DNA of 52,801 nt, taken from NCBI GenBank assembly GCA_021736475.1, contig JAIPFV010000007.1, forward strand, positions 1 through 52,801. The letters are read 5' to 3'. Below the pieces are notes generated by a model that was not told where the DNA came from, ran no database searches, and was given only the letters and a program-made list of their open reading frames with translations. The first letter of the stretch is position 1; the number at the start of each line of letters is the position of its first letter. Shown here in pieces: positions 44,047-52,490 of the stretch. A program made the position numbers and the translations under genes. The DNA comes from Spirochaetia bacterium. Its GTDB lineage: Bacteria > Spirochaetota > Spirochaetia > DSM-16054 > Sediminispirochaetaceae.

Positions 44047-45264
44047 ATGCGCCGTAGAGTAGTATATATAAGTATTTCCATTTTGCTTTTTGCAGGTATG
44101 GCACTCATGCCGCTGAGTGCAGGCGGAAGCCAGGAGTCCGGCAGCGAAGAGGATTCGACGGGTTTCATGAAATCGACAGAACCCGGTAAAGACAATCCAG
44201 ACAGCTCTCCTAAAAAGAGCGGAAGCGAGCAGGAGATTGACCCCTTCTCCGAGGCGGAGCTGCAATTTCTTGAGCCCTACGACACTGCCGTATTTGCGGG
44301 TGGTTGCTTCTGGTGTCTTGAACAGCCCTTTGAGCAGCTGGTAGGAGTGGCCGAGGTTATCTCCGGTTTCACCGGCGGCAGCAGGGAGAACCCCACCTAT
44401 CGCCAGGTGGTCTCCGGAACTACCGATCACCGTGAGTCGGTTATAGTCTATTATAATCCGGAAGTTATCAGTTACGAGCAGCTATTGCAGGTATTCTGGC
44501 GGAATATCGACCCCACCGACCCGGGCGGCCAGTTTGTCGACCGCGGCAGTCACTATGCTACCGGCATATTTGTCCGCAACGAACAGCAGGAGCAACTTGC
44601 GGCAGAGTCAAAACAGCAACTGGAAGCCTCGGGACGCTACAACCGGCCGATAGTAACGGAGATTCTCCCGGCGGGCCGTTTTTACCCTGCCGAAGAATAC
44701 CACCAGGATTATTATCTGAAGAGCGCTGATGCCTACAAGCGCTACTACCAAGGGTCCGGACGGGGCAGTTTTATCGCCGAGCTGTGGAGCAGCACAAAAA
44801 CGCCGGAAGGATTAGAGACAAAGGCCGGCCGGTGGAACAACTTTAATAAGCAGCAGCGGCTCTCCGAGCTCGCCTCGATCCAATATGAGGTAACCCAGGA
44901 AAATGGTACCGAGAGAGCCTTCAACAACGAATATTGGGACAATCAACGGGATGGCATTTATGTCGATATTGTCAGCGGTGAACCCCTGTTTAGCTCGACC
45001 GATCAGTACAAATCCGGAACCGGTTGGCCAAGTTTTATCCGTCCCATTGATCCGGACCATGTGACCTACCATGAGGATAGATCTCTATTCAGCGTCAGGA
45101 TTGCGGTAAGCAGCCGCTATGCCGATAGCCACCTTGGCCATGTATTCCGCGACGGACCCCAGCCGACGGGATTACGCTACTGCATGAACTCGGCGGCTCT
45201 GCGGTTTGTGCCGAAAGACGAGATGGCTTCCGAGGGGTACGAGCAGTACCTGGTACTGTTTTAG
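44047..45264 (+). CDS. msrAB: Exported methionine sulfoxide reductase, MsrA-MsrB fusion
   Basis: A 405-residue two-domain enzyme. A signal peptide (about 1-25) and a Ser/Glu-rich linker precede the MsrA domain, with catalytic GGCFWC (C87). The MsrB domain starts near 270 and has [22 protein letters not shown] and the catalytic RYCMNSAAL. The MsrB zinc-binding CxxC pairs are absent. The two domains reduce the S and R forms of methionine sulfoxide in exported proteins. Electrons would have to cross the membrane; no membrane donor is fused to it as in PilB. AAGGAGG precedes the ATG. Its stop overlaps the stop of the convergent thioredoxin-like gene in TTAG. Confidence 0.93.
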   Translation: MRRRVVYISISILLFAGMALMPLSAGGSQESGSEEDSTGFMKSTEPGKDNPDSSPKKSGSEQEIDPFSEAELQFLEPYDTAVFAGGCFWCLEQPFEQLVGVAEVISGFTGGSRENPTYRQVVSGTTDHRESVIVYYNPEVISYEQLLQVFWRNIDPTDPGGQFVDRGSHYATGIFVRNEQQEQLAAESKQQLEASGRYNRPIVTEILPAGRFYPAEEYHQDYYLKSADAYKRYYQGSGRGSFIAELWSSTKTPEGLETKAGRWNNFNKQQRLSELASIQYEVTQENGTERAFNNEYWDNQRDGIYVDIVSGEPLFSSTDQYKSGTGWPSFIRPIDPDHVTYHEDRSLFSVRIAVSSRYADSHLGHVFRDGPQPTGLRYCMNSAALRFVPKDEMASEGYEQYLVLF

Positions 45265-45896
45265 CTGCGCTCCTGAGCGGCCTGCTGGGCCTTGGTCAGG
45301 ATTTCTTTTACCGTTTCATTCCACATGCCCTCGGTATACCACTGGGCCATAGTCTCAAGAAACTTTCGGTAGAGTTTGGCAAACTCCCTGGCCGCGGCCT
45401 TATCCTCGGACTGTTTGGCATACAGCTCCATCAGCTGGGGGTTCTCTGCCTTCCAGCCGTCCTTCATCTCGGCCACCTTTGCAGGAGCTTCAATCCAGCG
45501 CAAAATCTCATTGCCCTCGCCGTCCCATAGTGATACTGTTGGAATGTGAGTATCCCCGTCCCGCGCATAGCGTGCCTTCAGCTCACCGTGTTCCGATCCG
45601 CGAAAGATCCGGAAGGGTACCTCAACACTCTTGAACAGCCGGTCCAGGAGGGGCATATTGCAGATCCAGTCGCCGCACCAGTCCTCAGTATTCACAGTCG
45701 CCCGTACCGGCTGGGGGAAGCCGTCTACGGCAACCCGCAGCTTCTCGATATCAGACTGGACTGGGCTGTCCGCAGTACCGGCCTGATCCATCAATTTGCG
45801 TACCAGAGAACGATAGTGGCGAAGCTCTTTTAGATACTCCTCGACAGTCATTCCCTTCTCAAAAAAGTCTGTAGTCATTGTTTCTAGATATTCCAT
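45261..45896 (-). CDS. Thioredoxin-like protein with a CX4C motif
   Basis: A 211-residue protein of the Thioredoxin_9-like group. The active-site region reads [10 protein letters not shown], with C74 and C79 separated by four residues instead of the usual WCGDC or CxxC. The cis-proline position is seen in HIPTVSLWD. The first 60 residues are helical and unassigned, and no signal peptide is present. It may act as a cytoplasmic thiol oxidoreductase. It is convergent with the msrAB fusion, so it is not in the same operon. Confidence 0.72.
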   Translation of the reverse strand: MEYLETMTTDFFEKGMTVEEYLKELRHYRSLVRKLMDQAGTADSPVQSDIEKLRVAVDGFPQPVRATVNTEDWCGDWICNMPLLDRLFKSVEVPFRIFRGSEHGELKARYARDGDTHIPTVSLWDGEGNEILRWIEAPAKVAEMKDGWKAENPQLMELYAKQSEDKAAAREFAKLYRKFLETMAQWYTEGMWNETVKEILTKAQQAAQERS

Positions 45897-46018
45897 ATGC
45901 TGTTAAAGATATATAGAGTTCGGCCGGAGATCAAGCTAAAAGCTGCAAAATTGCACCCTCATAAAAATAATTTGTTATCAGATATTCCGCATTATGGTTT
46001 TATATTTCAATTTTGTTC

Positions 46019-46136
46019 TTGACGGCAATAAAGTTCAAGGGTACTCTACACTTGGTATTACTGTAAATTGAATAGGGCGATAAGCCCATAGATTAGCTTT
46101 CCGGGCGACCGCAACCATAGTATCGGTGCCCGGAAA
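46019..46136 (+). promoter_or_regulatory. Promoter and structured 5' leader of the PPC-domain gene
   Basis: TTGACG (46019-46024), 17 nt, TACTCT (46042-46047) would start a leader of about 115 nt. It contains a small stem GGGC-GATAA-GCCC (46075-46087). A long hairpin follows: TTTCCGGGC (46098-46106) pairs with GCCCGGAAA (46128-46136), with a bulged G and an inner ACCG/CGGT stem around a 12-nt loop. No T-run follows, and the Shine-Dalgarno sequence lies 20 nt downstream. It resembles no riboswitch I know. The rest of the gap 45897-46170 shows nothing further. Confidence 0.5.
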
Positions 46137-46170
46137 TAAACAGAACATTAATTTTACAAGGAGCTATTAG

Positions 46171-46716
46171 ATGGAAACTAGAAATAATTGGGAAATGCCG
46201 GCGGAATACCCCGGACAGTTCTACAGCGTAGAGGCACAACGAGGTCGTGAGTTCGTTTTGCGCCTACCCCACGACTCGGACCCCGTGGTCGCCATTGGGA
46301 ATTTTGCAAAAGAGAAAAATATTCGGTTTGGAAAGGTACATGCTGCCTACATGGGAGCCTTTCGCCCGGCCAAGTTTCTGGTATGGACCCCCGACACCAG
46401 CAACCCTGAAAACTGGCACCATGAAGAGACCATGGAAATTCAGAACCTCAACATGCTCCTGGCCTGTGCAGGGCAAATCGGCATTAAGAAAAACTATGAG
46501 GGTCAGGAAGAGTCCTTTGTCGCACTGCATTTCGTAACCGGAGGGGCTTGGGATGTTCCCACAATCGGCGGACACCTGGTAGAAGGTACCAAGGTGGCAG
46601 GTGTAATGGCCTTCTATGTGACCGAAATACTGGGAATCGATGTACTCCTTCCCTCTTCTGGAGAAGTTGCGAAGCAGGGTGACTATCCTGAAAACTGGTA
46701 CCAGGAAATTAAGTAA
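46171..46716 (+). CDS. PPC (DUF296) domain protein
   Basis: A 181-residue protein of the PPC/DUF296 family, also found as a domain in plant AT-hook proteins. Elements are GREFVLRLPHDSDPVVAI, KVHAAYMGAFRPAKF, VALHFVTGG and GGHLVEGTKVAGVMAFYVTE, including the histidines thought to bind a metal in bacterial members. Its biochemical role is not known. AAGGAG lies upstream of the ATG. An epimerase gene starts 36 nt downstream and is probably in the same operon. Confidence 0.8.
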   Translation: METRNNWEMPAEYPGQFYSVEAQRGREFVLRLPHDSDPVVAIGNFAKEKNIRFGKVHAAYMGAFRPAKFLVWTPDTSNPENWHHEETMEIQNLNMLLACAGQIGIKKNYEGQEESFVALHFVTGGAWDVPTIGGHLVEGTKVAGVMAFYVTEILGIDVLLPSSGEVAKQGDYPENWYQEIK

Positions 46717-46752
46717 CTAGACATACAATTATCTTCAACTTTGGAGGAAGGT

Positions 46753-47745
46753 ATGAACGTATTAATTACCGGAGGAACCGGTTTTGTCGGGATGACCCTG
46801 GCAGAGGAGTTAACCGATCTAGGCATCAATGTGATATTACTAGCCCGCAAACCCCTGCTGCCGGCAATGGAAAAATCGCTTGACGGTAGAAAGGGAACCT
46901 ACTCTTTTTTCAAAGGGGATATTCTCGACCCGGAAGGTCTCGATAGGGTTATCACCCAGTATAATATAGACTCGATTGTACATGCGGCGGTTATCACTCC
47001 CGACGAAGAAAGGGAGAAAGAGGAGAGCCGCTTCATTGCCCAGGTAAACTACATGGGAACTATAGAGGTTCTCGAGGCTGCCAAAAGAAACAAGGTCCAG
47101 CGGCTGGTATACACCAGTTCCGGTGCCACCTATGGAGACGCCTCCTTTCAGGATGAGTGGCTGGACGAGGAAAAAACCTACCCCAGGCCCAACGCCTTGT
47201 ACGGCATCAATAAGTTTGCCGGGGAACAGGCCTCACTCCGCTACAAGAAAATCTTCGACATGAACGTGGTTATAGGACGGGTCGGAGGAGTCTTTGGTGC
47301 ATGGGAGCGCTACACCGGTGTACGAGACACCCTCAGCGGTCCCTTTTTCGCCACCCGCGCCGCATACCTGGGAGAACACCCCGCGGTACTGCGCCCCGAC
47401 AGCAAAGACTGGGTATACAGTCGGGACATTGCCAAATCGCTGGTTAAAATGCTCACCGCCGATACCCTCTGCTTTGATGTGTACAATTTAAGTTCCGGAT
47501 TTATCTGGTCTGGCACGGCCTGGTGTGATAAACTGAAAGTGGCATTTCCTAATTTCGACTATACTATAGTCGATGATGCTGCAGCAGCGGACATTACCGA
47601 TTTCGGTCAGAGAGATAGAAACCCGATGCGCATCGAACGGTTAAAAAATGATCTCGGATACACTCCGATCTACGATCTGGAAAAATCCTTTGAGGACTAC
47701 ATGGAGTGGATTAACAGCAATACGGATTTTTGGGTCAACCCATAA
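46753..47745 (+). CDS. NAD-dependent epimerase/dehydratase (extended SDR)
   Basis: A 330-residue short-chain dehydrogenase. The Rossmann motif is GGTGFVG near residue 7, the catalytic serine is in YTSSGATYGD and the YxxxK pair in YGINKFAGE. It would act on a nucleotide sugar or a small keto/hydroxy substrate with NAD(P). The ATG at 46753 has GGAGGAAGG upstream. It follows the PPC protein and precedes an EamA transporter. Confidence 0.88.
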   Translation: MNVLITGGTGFVGMTLAEELTDLGINVILLARKPLLPAMEKSLDGRKGTYSFFKGDILDPEGLDRVITQYNIDSIVHAAVITPDEEREKEESRFIAQVNYMGTIEVLEAAKRNKVQRLVYTSSGATYGDASFQDEWLDEEKTYPRPNALYGINKFAGEQASLRYKKIFDMNVVIGRVGGVFGAWERYTGVRDTLSGPFFATRAAYLGEHPAVLRPDSKDWVYSRDIAKSLVKMLTADTLCFDVYNLSSGFIWSGTAWCDKLKVAFPNFDYTIVDDAAAADITDFGQRDRNPMRIERLKNDLGYTPIYDLEKSFEDYMEWINSNTDFWVNP

Positions 47746-47765
47746 ACAGTAATCCCTTATTATAG

Positions 47766-47800
47766 CCCCGAGGCGGTTTGTACTTCCCCGGGGTCTTCTT
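47766..47800 (+). terminator. Possible terminator after the epimerase gene
   Basis: CCCCG (47766-47770) can pair with CGGGG (47789-47793) across an 18-nt loop, followed by TCTTCTTA. The stem is short, so the call is weak. Confidence 0.3.
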
Positions 47801-47858
47801 ATGCATAATAGAGATACATTCTCAATATATTTAATTCTAAGTGGAGGCACAGACAGTT

Positions 47859-48827
47859 ATGAGCGCAATACTCGGACAGCTGCTGGCAGTACTTACCGCA
47901 GCATGTTTTGCCGCAGTTTCGACCGTATGGTCGTATGTGGGAAAGCAAATCGGTTCAAACACGGTCACCCACATCCGCCTTTGGCTGGCCCTACCTCTCA
48001 TTATAGTGGTGCATTTTTTCATGACCGGAGTTGCACTTCCCCTTCACCTCGACAGCACTGCCACAGTCCTGTTCCTCATTTCCGGTCTGTTGGGTTTTAC
48101 CATCGCTGATCTGTTTATCTTTCGCTCTTTGGTACTAATAGGTGTACGCGAAACCCTGGTTATCCTTACCCTGGCTCCAATTCTGGGCACCATAATTTCC
48201 TGGTTTGCCCTGGGTGAAACCCTCACCTATCTGCAAATATCCGGTATTCTGGTTACCACCGGCGGGGTTATGTGGGTAATTTACGAGGAAGGTAAAATAA
48301 GAAACAAGGAAAAGTTGAACCTAGGGGTAAGCGGAGGGGCAAGTCCAGCTGGAGCAAGCGCAGTAGGTGTGAGCTTAGGGATAAACCAAAACAAAAACCT
48401 GGGAGTTCCCTTTGCTTTAGCCGGTGCCCTAGCCCAGGCTCTGGCAAACATCCTCTCCAAAGCCGGTATGTACAGCGATATACATCCCATCTCCGGAACC
48501 TTTCTCCGCATAATCGCCGGTCTGGCCGGACTGGTTGTTTTTTCTCTATTGCAGAAAAGTTTCATCGACGATTTCAGGAAAATGCGTAACCTCAGACTCA
48601 CCGCTATCCTGGCCGGGGCTGCGCTCGTAGGCCCCATCATGGGGGTTCTGCTCACCCTCTATGCCCTGCGCATTGCCCCCGTAGGAATCGTCACCGCCCT
48701 CGTGCAGGTCAGTCCGATCCTCCTACTCCCCTTCGACTACTTCGTCCTGAAAAAGAAGGTAACCTCGAGAGTAGTTCTTGGAACCTTTATTGCAATCGGC
48801 GGGGCAGCTATTCTGTTTATCTATTAG
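47859..48827 (+). CDS. EamA-family (DMT) transporter
   Basis: A 322-residue membrane protein with ten helices in two five-helix EamA repeats. The repeats are separated by a long polar linker (about residues 148-180, rich in Gly, Ala, Ser). Such proteins usually export amino acids or other metabolites. The ATG at 47859 is preferred; GGAGG lies 11 nt upstream, a long but usable spacing, and the in-frame GTG at 47841 has no binding site. It stops 3 bp before the end of the convergent dehydratase gene. Confidence 0.87.
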   Translation: MSAILGQLLAVLTAACFAAVSTVWSYVGKQIGSNTVTHIRLWLALPLIIVVHFFMTGVALPLHLDSTATVLFLISGLLGFTIADLFIFRSLVLIGVRETLVILTLAPILGTIISWFALGETLTYLQISGILVTTGGVMWVIYEEGKIRNKEKLNLGVSGGASPAGASAVGVSLGINQNKNLGVPFALAGALAQALANILSKAGMYSDIHPISGTFLRIIAGLAGLVVFSLLQKSFIDDFRKMRNLRLTAILAGAALVGPIMGVLLTLYALRIAPVGIVTALVQVSPILLLPFDYFVLKKKVTSRVVLGTFIAIGGAAILFIY

Positions 48828-48830
48828 CAG

Positions 48831-49802
48831 CTAGGCCTGCACTATTTGGTTGTAGCGGACTGCATCGATATTGCGGCTGGTCACTATCAACACCACTTTT
48901 TTTCCTCTCAAGTCCTGCAGGTGGTGCAGCAAGGCCGCCAGTCCAATACTCGCTGAGGCTTCCACCATCAGCTGCTCCCGTTTTTGAAAAAGTGAGACCG
49001 CTTCCTTAAGTTCCGCCTCACCCACAAGCACCACCTTCTCTACCAGGTGCTTGAAAATATTATAGGTCATTTCATTGACCCCGCTGAGAAGGCCATCGGC
49101 AATGGAGGGGGCCGGAGTTAAGCTCGTACAACATACTCCCTCATTCATCGAGCGATACGCCGCCGGAGCCGCTTCCGGTTCAACCCCGATAATTCGTACA
49201 TTTGTTGAAGAAGATCTTACGGCAGTCCCGATACCCGAAATCATGCCGCCCCCGCCGATAGGGACTACCAGTGCATCTAAATCCGGTAAATCTTCGAGTA
49301 TCTCAAGCCCCATAGTTCCTTGGCCGGACATTACTTTTACATCCGCATGGGAATGTACATAGGTACCCCCGTTCCGGGCTATAAACTCCTGGGCCGCTTC
49401 GTAGGATTCCTGATAATGGGCCCCCTTAAGAATGCAATTACCTCCCCACATCTCCACCTTTTGGATGTGGGTCTCGTCGGTACCTTCGGGCATAAAAATG
49501 TGGGTGGAAATATTTCCGTAGGTATGCGCGGCATAGGCAACCCCAATTGCATGGTTTCCACTGGAGGTAGTAACCATCCCCGCCTTACGCTGTTGTTCGC
49601 TCGAAGCACCTATCTTATTGAGAGCCCCCCGCACCTTAAAGCAGCCGCAGAGCTGCCAATTCTCCATCTTAAGGTGAACCTCAGCCCCCGAAATTTCACT
49701 TAAAGCTTTTGAAAACAGAAGAGGCGTCCGGTAAATATGCGGCTCAATCCGTTTTTTTGCAGCCCAAATGTCGTTACAACTAAAACTAACGGTCTTATTC
49801 AT
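48831..49802 (-). CDS. Threonine dehydratase, catabolic type (PLP enzyme)
   Basis: A 323-residue fold-type II PLP enzyme. The PLP lysine is in CFKVRGALNKI near residue 54, SSGNHAIGVAYAA near 80 and the glycine loop VPIGGGGMISG near 180. There is no ACT regulatory domain, so it is like TdcB or serine/threonine ammonia-lyase rather than IlvA. It deaminates threonine or serine to the keto acid. The adjacent EamA transporter could export a related amino acid. The start has no Shine-Dalgarno sequence; a TATCAT box ends 6 nt upstream. Confidence 0.9.
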   Translation of the reverse strand: MNKTVSFSCNDIWAAKKRIEPHIYRTPLLFSKALSEISGAEVHLKMENWQLCGCFKVRGALNKIGASSEQQRKAGMVTTSSGNHAIGVAYAAHTYGNISTHIFMPEGTDETHIQKVEMWGGNCILKGAHYQESYEAAQEFIARNGGTYVHSHADVKVMSGQGTMGLEILEDLPDLDALVVPIGGGGMISGIGTAVRSSSTNVRIIGVEPEAAPAAYRSMNEGVCCTSLTPAPSIADGLLSGVNEMTYNIFKHLVEKVVLVGEAELKEAVSLFQKREQLMVEASASIGLAALLHHLQDLRGKKVVLIVTSRNIDAVRYNQIVQA

Positions 49803-49808
49803 AGCCGC

Positions 49809-49837
49809 ATGATATAAATATACATAAAAAAGAACAA
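49809..49837 (-). promoter_or_regulatory. Promoter of the threonine dehydratase gene, leaderless
   Basis: On the minus strand TTGTTC (49832-49837), 17 nt, TATCAT (49809-49814). The ATG at 49802 is 6 nt later, so transcription would begin at its A. Confidence 0.5.
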
Positions 49838-49898
49838 TACTACTTAAATCATATTCGCTGATAACTTAACTGCGCAGAAAAGTGTCATCCTCTCGTAA

Positions 49899-50795
49899 CT
49901 AAAATAACTCGATGGTCATATACTTATCCGGATTCTCTTTCACATCCTTCACAAGGTTTTCCAGCTCCTCCAGCGAGCTGATAAGCCGGGTATACAGTTC
50001 CTCTTCCGTCATGACGCTGCCCACGGCTCCTTTCCCCGTCTGTATGCGCTGCAGCAGCTTATCCAGACGGCCGCTTACCGAACGGATTCGCGAGAGAGTG
50101 CCGTCTAAGTTCTCAGTTCCCCGTTCAAGCTGCTCCAGCGTCTCGGTTAAAGGTTCACGACTCGCCTCGGATAGAGTCCGCAGGGAAATTAGTGTGTTTT
50201 GCAGTTGACCCCGGTTTTCGGCAAAGGTCAACTCAACCTCCTTTGCCGCATCCCTTGATTCCTGCAGTAGAGACAGCAGTTCATTATGGGTCTCGTCTCC
50301 AAGCAGGGCATTCACATTTTTCAGCAGTTCCGTAAGCTGACCCTCTAGCCCGGTGAGCTGTGAACTTAGCTCATCGGTAAAACCGGTCAGTCCCTGCACC
50401 AAACCGCCGCCGGCAGCCCCCTCGACTCGTGCGCCCGCAGACAGATACTCAGCTGAGTTGCCGGGCTTAATCTTGACCACCTTTCCCCCCAAAAGATCCG
50501 TGCTGCCAATTTCAAATTTGGAGTCAGAGGGTATCTCCGTTACCTCTTCAAGGTTCAATTGCAGTACCACCGACTCCTGTGTGACATCTACTCCCGTCAC
50601 TGTGCCTATCCTGACACCACGAAAATGAATCTCCGAGCCCCTTCCAATACCCTGTGCATTTTCTACCACCATATGGACTTGCATTCCCTTCGTAAAGAGG
50701 GCTGCACGCTCCAAGAATAGCATCCCCACTATAACTATTAGAGTCGCGATGGTGATGGAAATGCCGATAAAAAGTTCACTTCGTTTCTGTTTCAT
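49899..50795 (-). CDS. mlaD: MlaD-type MCE domain protein
   Basis: A 298-residue protein with one N-terminal membrane helix (about 8-30) and an MCE domain (about 38-118, VVENAQGIGRGSEIHFRGVRIGTV). A long helical C-terminal part follows. MCE proteins form hexameric rings that carry phospholipids between inner and outer membranes. Its ATG overlaps the mlaF stop as ATGA. No periplasmic MlaC or STAS protein MlaB is encoded here. Confidence 0.9.
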   Translation of the reverse strand: MKQKRSELFIGISITIATLIVIVGMLFLERAALFTKGMQVHMVVENAQGIGRGSEIHFRGVRIGTVTGVDVTQESVVLQLNLEEVTEIPSDSKFEIGSTDLLGGKVVKIKPGNSAEYLSAGARVEGAAGGGLVQGLTGFTDELSSQLTGLEGQLTELLKNVNALLGDETHNELLSLLQESRDAAKEVELTFAENRGQLQNTLISLRTLSEASREPLTETLEQLERGTENLDGTLSRIRSVSGRLDKLLQRIQTGKGAVGSVMTEEELYTRLISSLEELENLVKDVKENPDKYMTIELF

Positions 50796-51529
50796 ACATT
50801 CTCCAAAGTTCCATGTAAAAAATCCTTGAAAACCTCATCTTCCTGATCCCATATTTTACCTGCTTCACAGGTAAGCACAATTTTACCACCATGCATCATT
50901 GCAACCCGGTCCGAAAAATGGGGAATTGACGAGATATCATGACTGATGACCAGGGAACTGGTCCGAAGCTCCTCATCCAGCTTAATAATTAGCTCGGAAA
51001 TCCGGCGCGACAGCACCGGATCGAGTCCGGTGGTAGGCTCATCATAGAGCAAATAGTCCGGCCTGGCAGCTATTGCCCGGGCGATTGCCGCACGTTTTAT
51101 CATCCCGCCGCTGAGCTCTTCAGGATACATATTTTCAGTACCCTCCATACTCACCCGTTCGAGGCTCTCAATAACCATATCGCGGCGTTCAGGTTCTGAT
51201 ATCCCCTCCCGAATATTCAAGGCCAACTCAATATTTTCACCCACCGTTTTAGAATCCCATAAAGCACCCTGCTGAAAGACCATGGTCATTCTTCTGCGAA
51301 TAGTGGTGTTAAACTCTTTTTCTGTAAGGCCGGTAACCTCTTTTCCGTCTACCTTGATAGAACCCGAGTCGGCAGACAGCAAGCCGATTACCAGTTTGAG
51401 TAGAGTTGTCTTCCCACAGCCGCTGATACCCATCACCGTCAATGTCTCACCCTTATTCAGATTGAGGTCTATCCCGTCGAGGACAGAATGGCTTTCAAAT
51501 GTTTTTTTCAGCTCACGGATTTCAATCAT
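50792..51529 (-). CDS. mlaF: MlaF-type ABC transporter ATPase
   Basis: A 245-residue ATPase. Walker A is GISGCGKTTLL near residue 35, the signature is LSGGMIKRAAIARA near 140, Walker B is YLLYDEPTTGLDP and the switch His is in VISHD. It powers lipid transport through MlaE. The gene lies 14 nt after mlaE and overlaps mlaD by 4 nt, so the three form one operon. Confidence 0.93.
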   Translation of the reverse strand: MIEIRELKKTFESHSVLDGIDLNLNKGETLTVMGISGCGKTTLLKLVIGLLSADSGSIKVDGKEVTGLTEKEFNTTIRRRMTMVFQQGALWDSKTVGENIELALNIREGISEPERRDMVIESLERVSMEGTENMYPEELSGGMIKRAAIARAIAARPDYLLYDEPTTGLDPVLSRRISELIIKLDEELRTSSLVISHDISSIPHFSDRVAMMHGGKIVLTCEAGKIWDQEDEVFKDFLHGTLENV

Positions 51530-51543
51530 TTCTTCTCACCCTC

Positions 51544-52329
51544 TTACCACACCATATAAAGAGTAGCTGAGATGATGTAATCGAGAACGATAACAGAGAG
51601 GGAGGACCAAATTACCGCCTTTGTCGTCGAATTACCAACTCCCTTTGCCCCTGCAGAGGCCTGCAGGCCAAAGAAGGAACCGAAAGCCGTCACTATGAAC
51701 CCGAAAATCGATGCTTTAATAAGAGAGGTAAACACATCGCTCTGTACATAACTGTGACGCATGCCCCTTACAAAACCCGTCCACGTCATATCAACCGTAA
51801 AGTAGGAAGAGACAAAAGCCGCCAGGAGAGCCAGAAAATCAACAAACACTATCATCATGGTAAAAGCGATCACCCCGCTGAAAATGCGCGGCATTACCAG
51901 ATATTCAATCGGGTTTATCCCCATGGTCCGCAGGGCATCTACCTGTTCGGTTATCTTCATGGTCCCCAGCTCGGAGGCAATCCCCGAGCCCACCCGGCCG
52001 GCCAACACAATTCCCATAATAATCGGGCCCATTTCTAGAAGAACCGTCCGTAGGATTAAGCCTCCCTCCACCCAGACCGGAGTAGTTTCGCTTATCTGAG
52101 TACCAATCTGGACCCCCATTAGCAGTCCCATAAATATAGACCCCACGCATATCAGAGGCAGCGAGCGTTTACCAATGTAGATATACTGTTCGATAACTTG
52201 ATCCAGATAACGGGGCAAACGCCGCAAAGCCAAGAGGGCTTGTCCCGTCATGATAGTCAGCCGTCCATAGGTGATTAAAAATTTGAGGGTCAGGCGACCA
52301 ATTAGTATAAATCCGGTTTCTACTCTCAT
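51544..52329 (-). CDS. mlaE: MlaE-type ABC transporter permease
   Basis: A 261-residue membrane permease with five to six helices. Family elements are GSIFMGLLMGVQIG, GRVGSGIASELGTMKITEQVDAL in pieces and MGINPIEYLVMPR. With MlaF and MlaD it forms a phospholipid transporter that keeps lipid asymmetry of the outer membrane. It is the first gene of the operon. No Shine-Dalgarno sequence is visible at the ATG; the next-best support is the conserved family start. Confidence 0.92.
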   Translation of the reverse strand: MRVETGFILIGRLTLKFLITYGRLTIMTGQALLALRRLPRYLDQVIEQYIYIGKRSLPLICVGSIFMGLLMGVQIGTQISETTPVWVEGGLILRTVLLEMGPIIMGIVLAGRVGSGIASELGTMKITEQVDALRTMGINPIEYLVMPRIFSGVIAFTMMIVFVDFLALLAAFVSSYFTVDMTWTGFVRGMRHSYVQSDVFTSLIKASIFGFIVTAFGSFFGLQASAGAKGVGNSTTKAVIWSSLSVIVLDYIISATLYMVW

Positions 52330-52347
52330 ATCTACTAATTAAAGCAT

Positions 52348-52363
52348 AACAGATATACCTGTT
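52348..52363 (-). promoter_or_regulatory. Inverted repeat in the mlaE promoter region
   Basis: AACAG-N6-CTGTT lies 19 bp upstream of mlaE, between a TTGCGG and a TATGCT box spaced by 18 nt on the minus strand. It could be a repressor site. Evidence is weak. Confidence 0.25.
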
Positions 52364-52490
52364 TTTCCGCAAATTATCCGGGAATTGTCCGCAAAATGAG
52401 CAGAGCGGCTTTACGTTTCGCTGCTGCAATTATTAAATTTAAAGTAAAAATAAGGCAGCAAAGCATTACTAAATGTATAGGGAGTTGTAT

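Noticed and set aside
46075-46087. GGGC-GATAA-GCCC stem considered as part of a known riboswitch
   Set aside because: Neither the loop nor the surrounding bases match the fluoride, ZTP, guanidine or cyclic-di-GMP consensus as I know them. It is reported only as leader structure.
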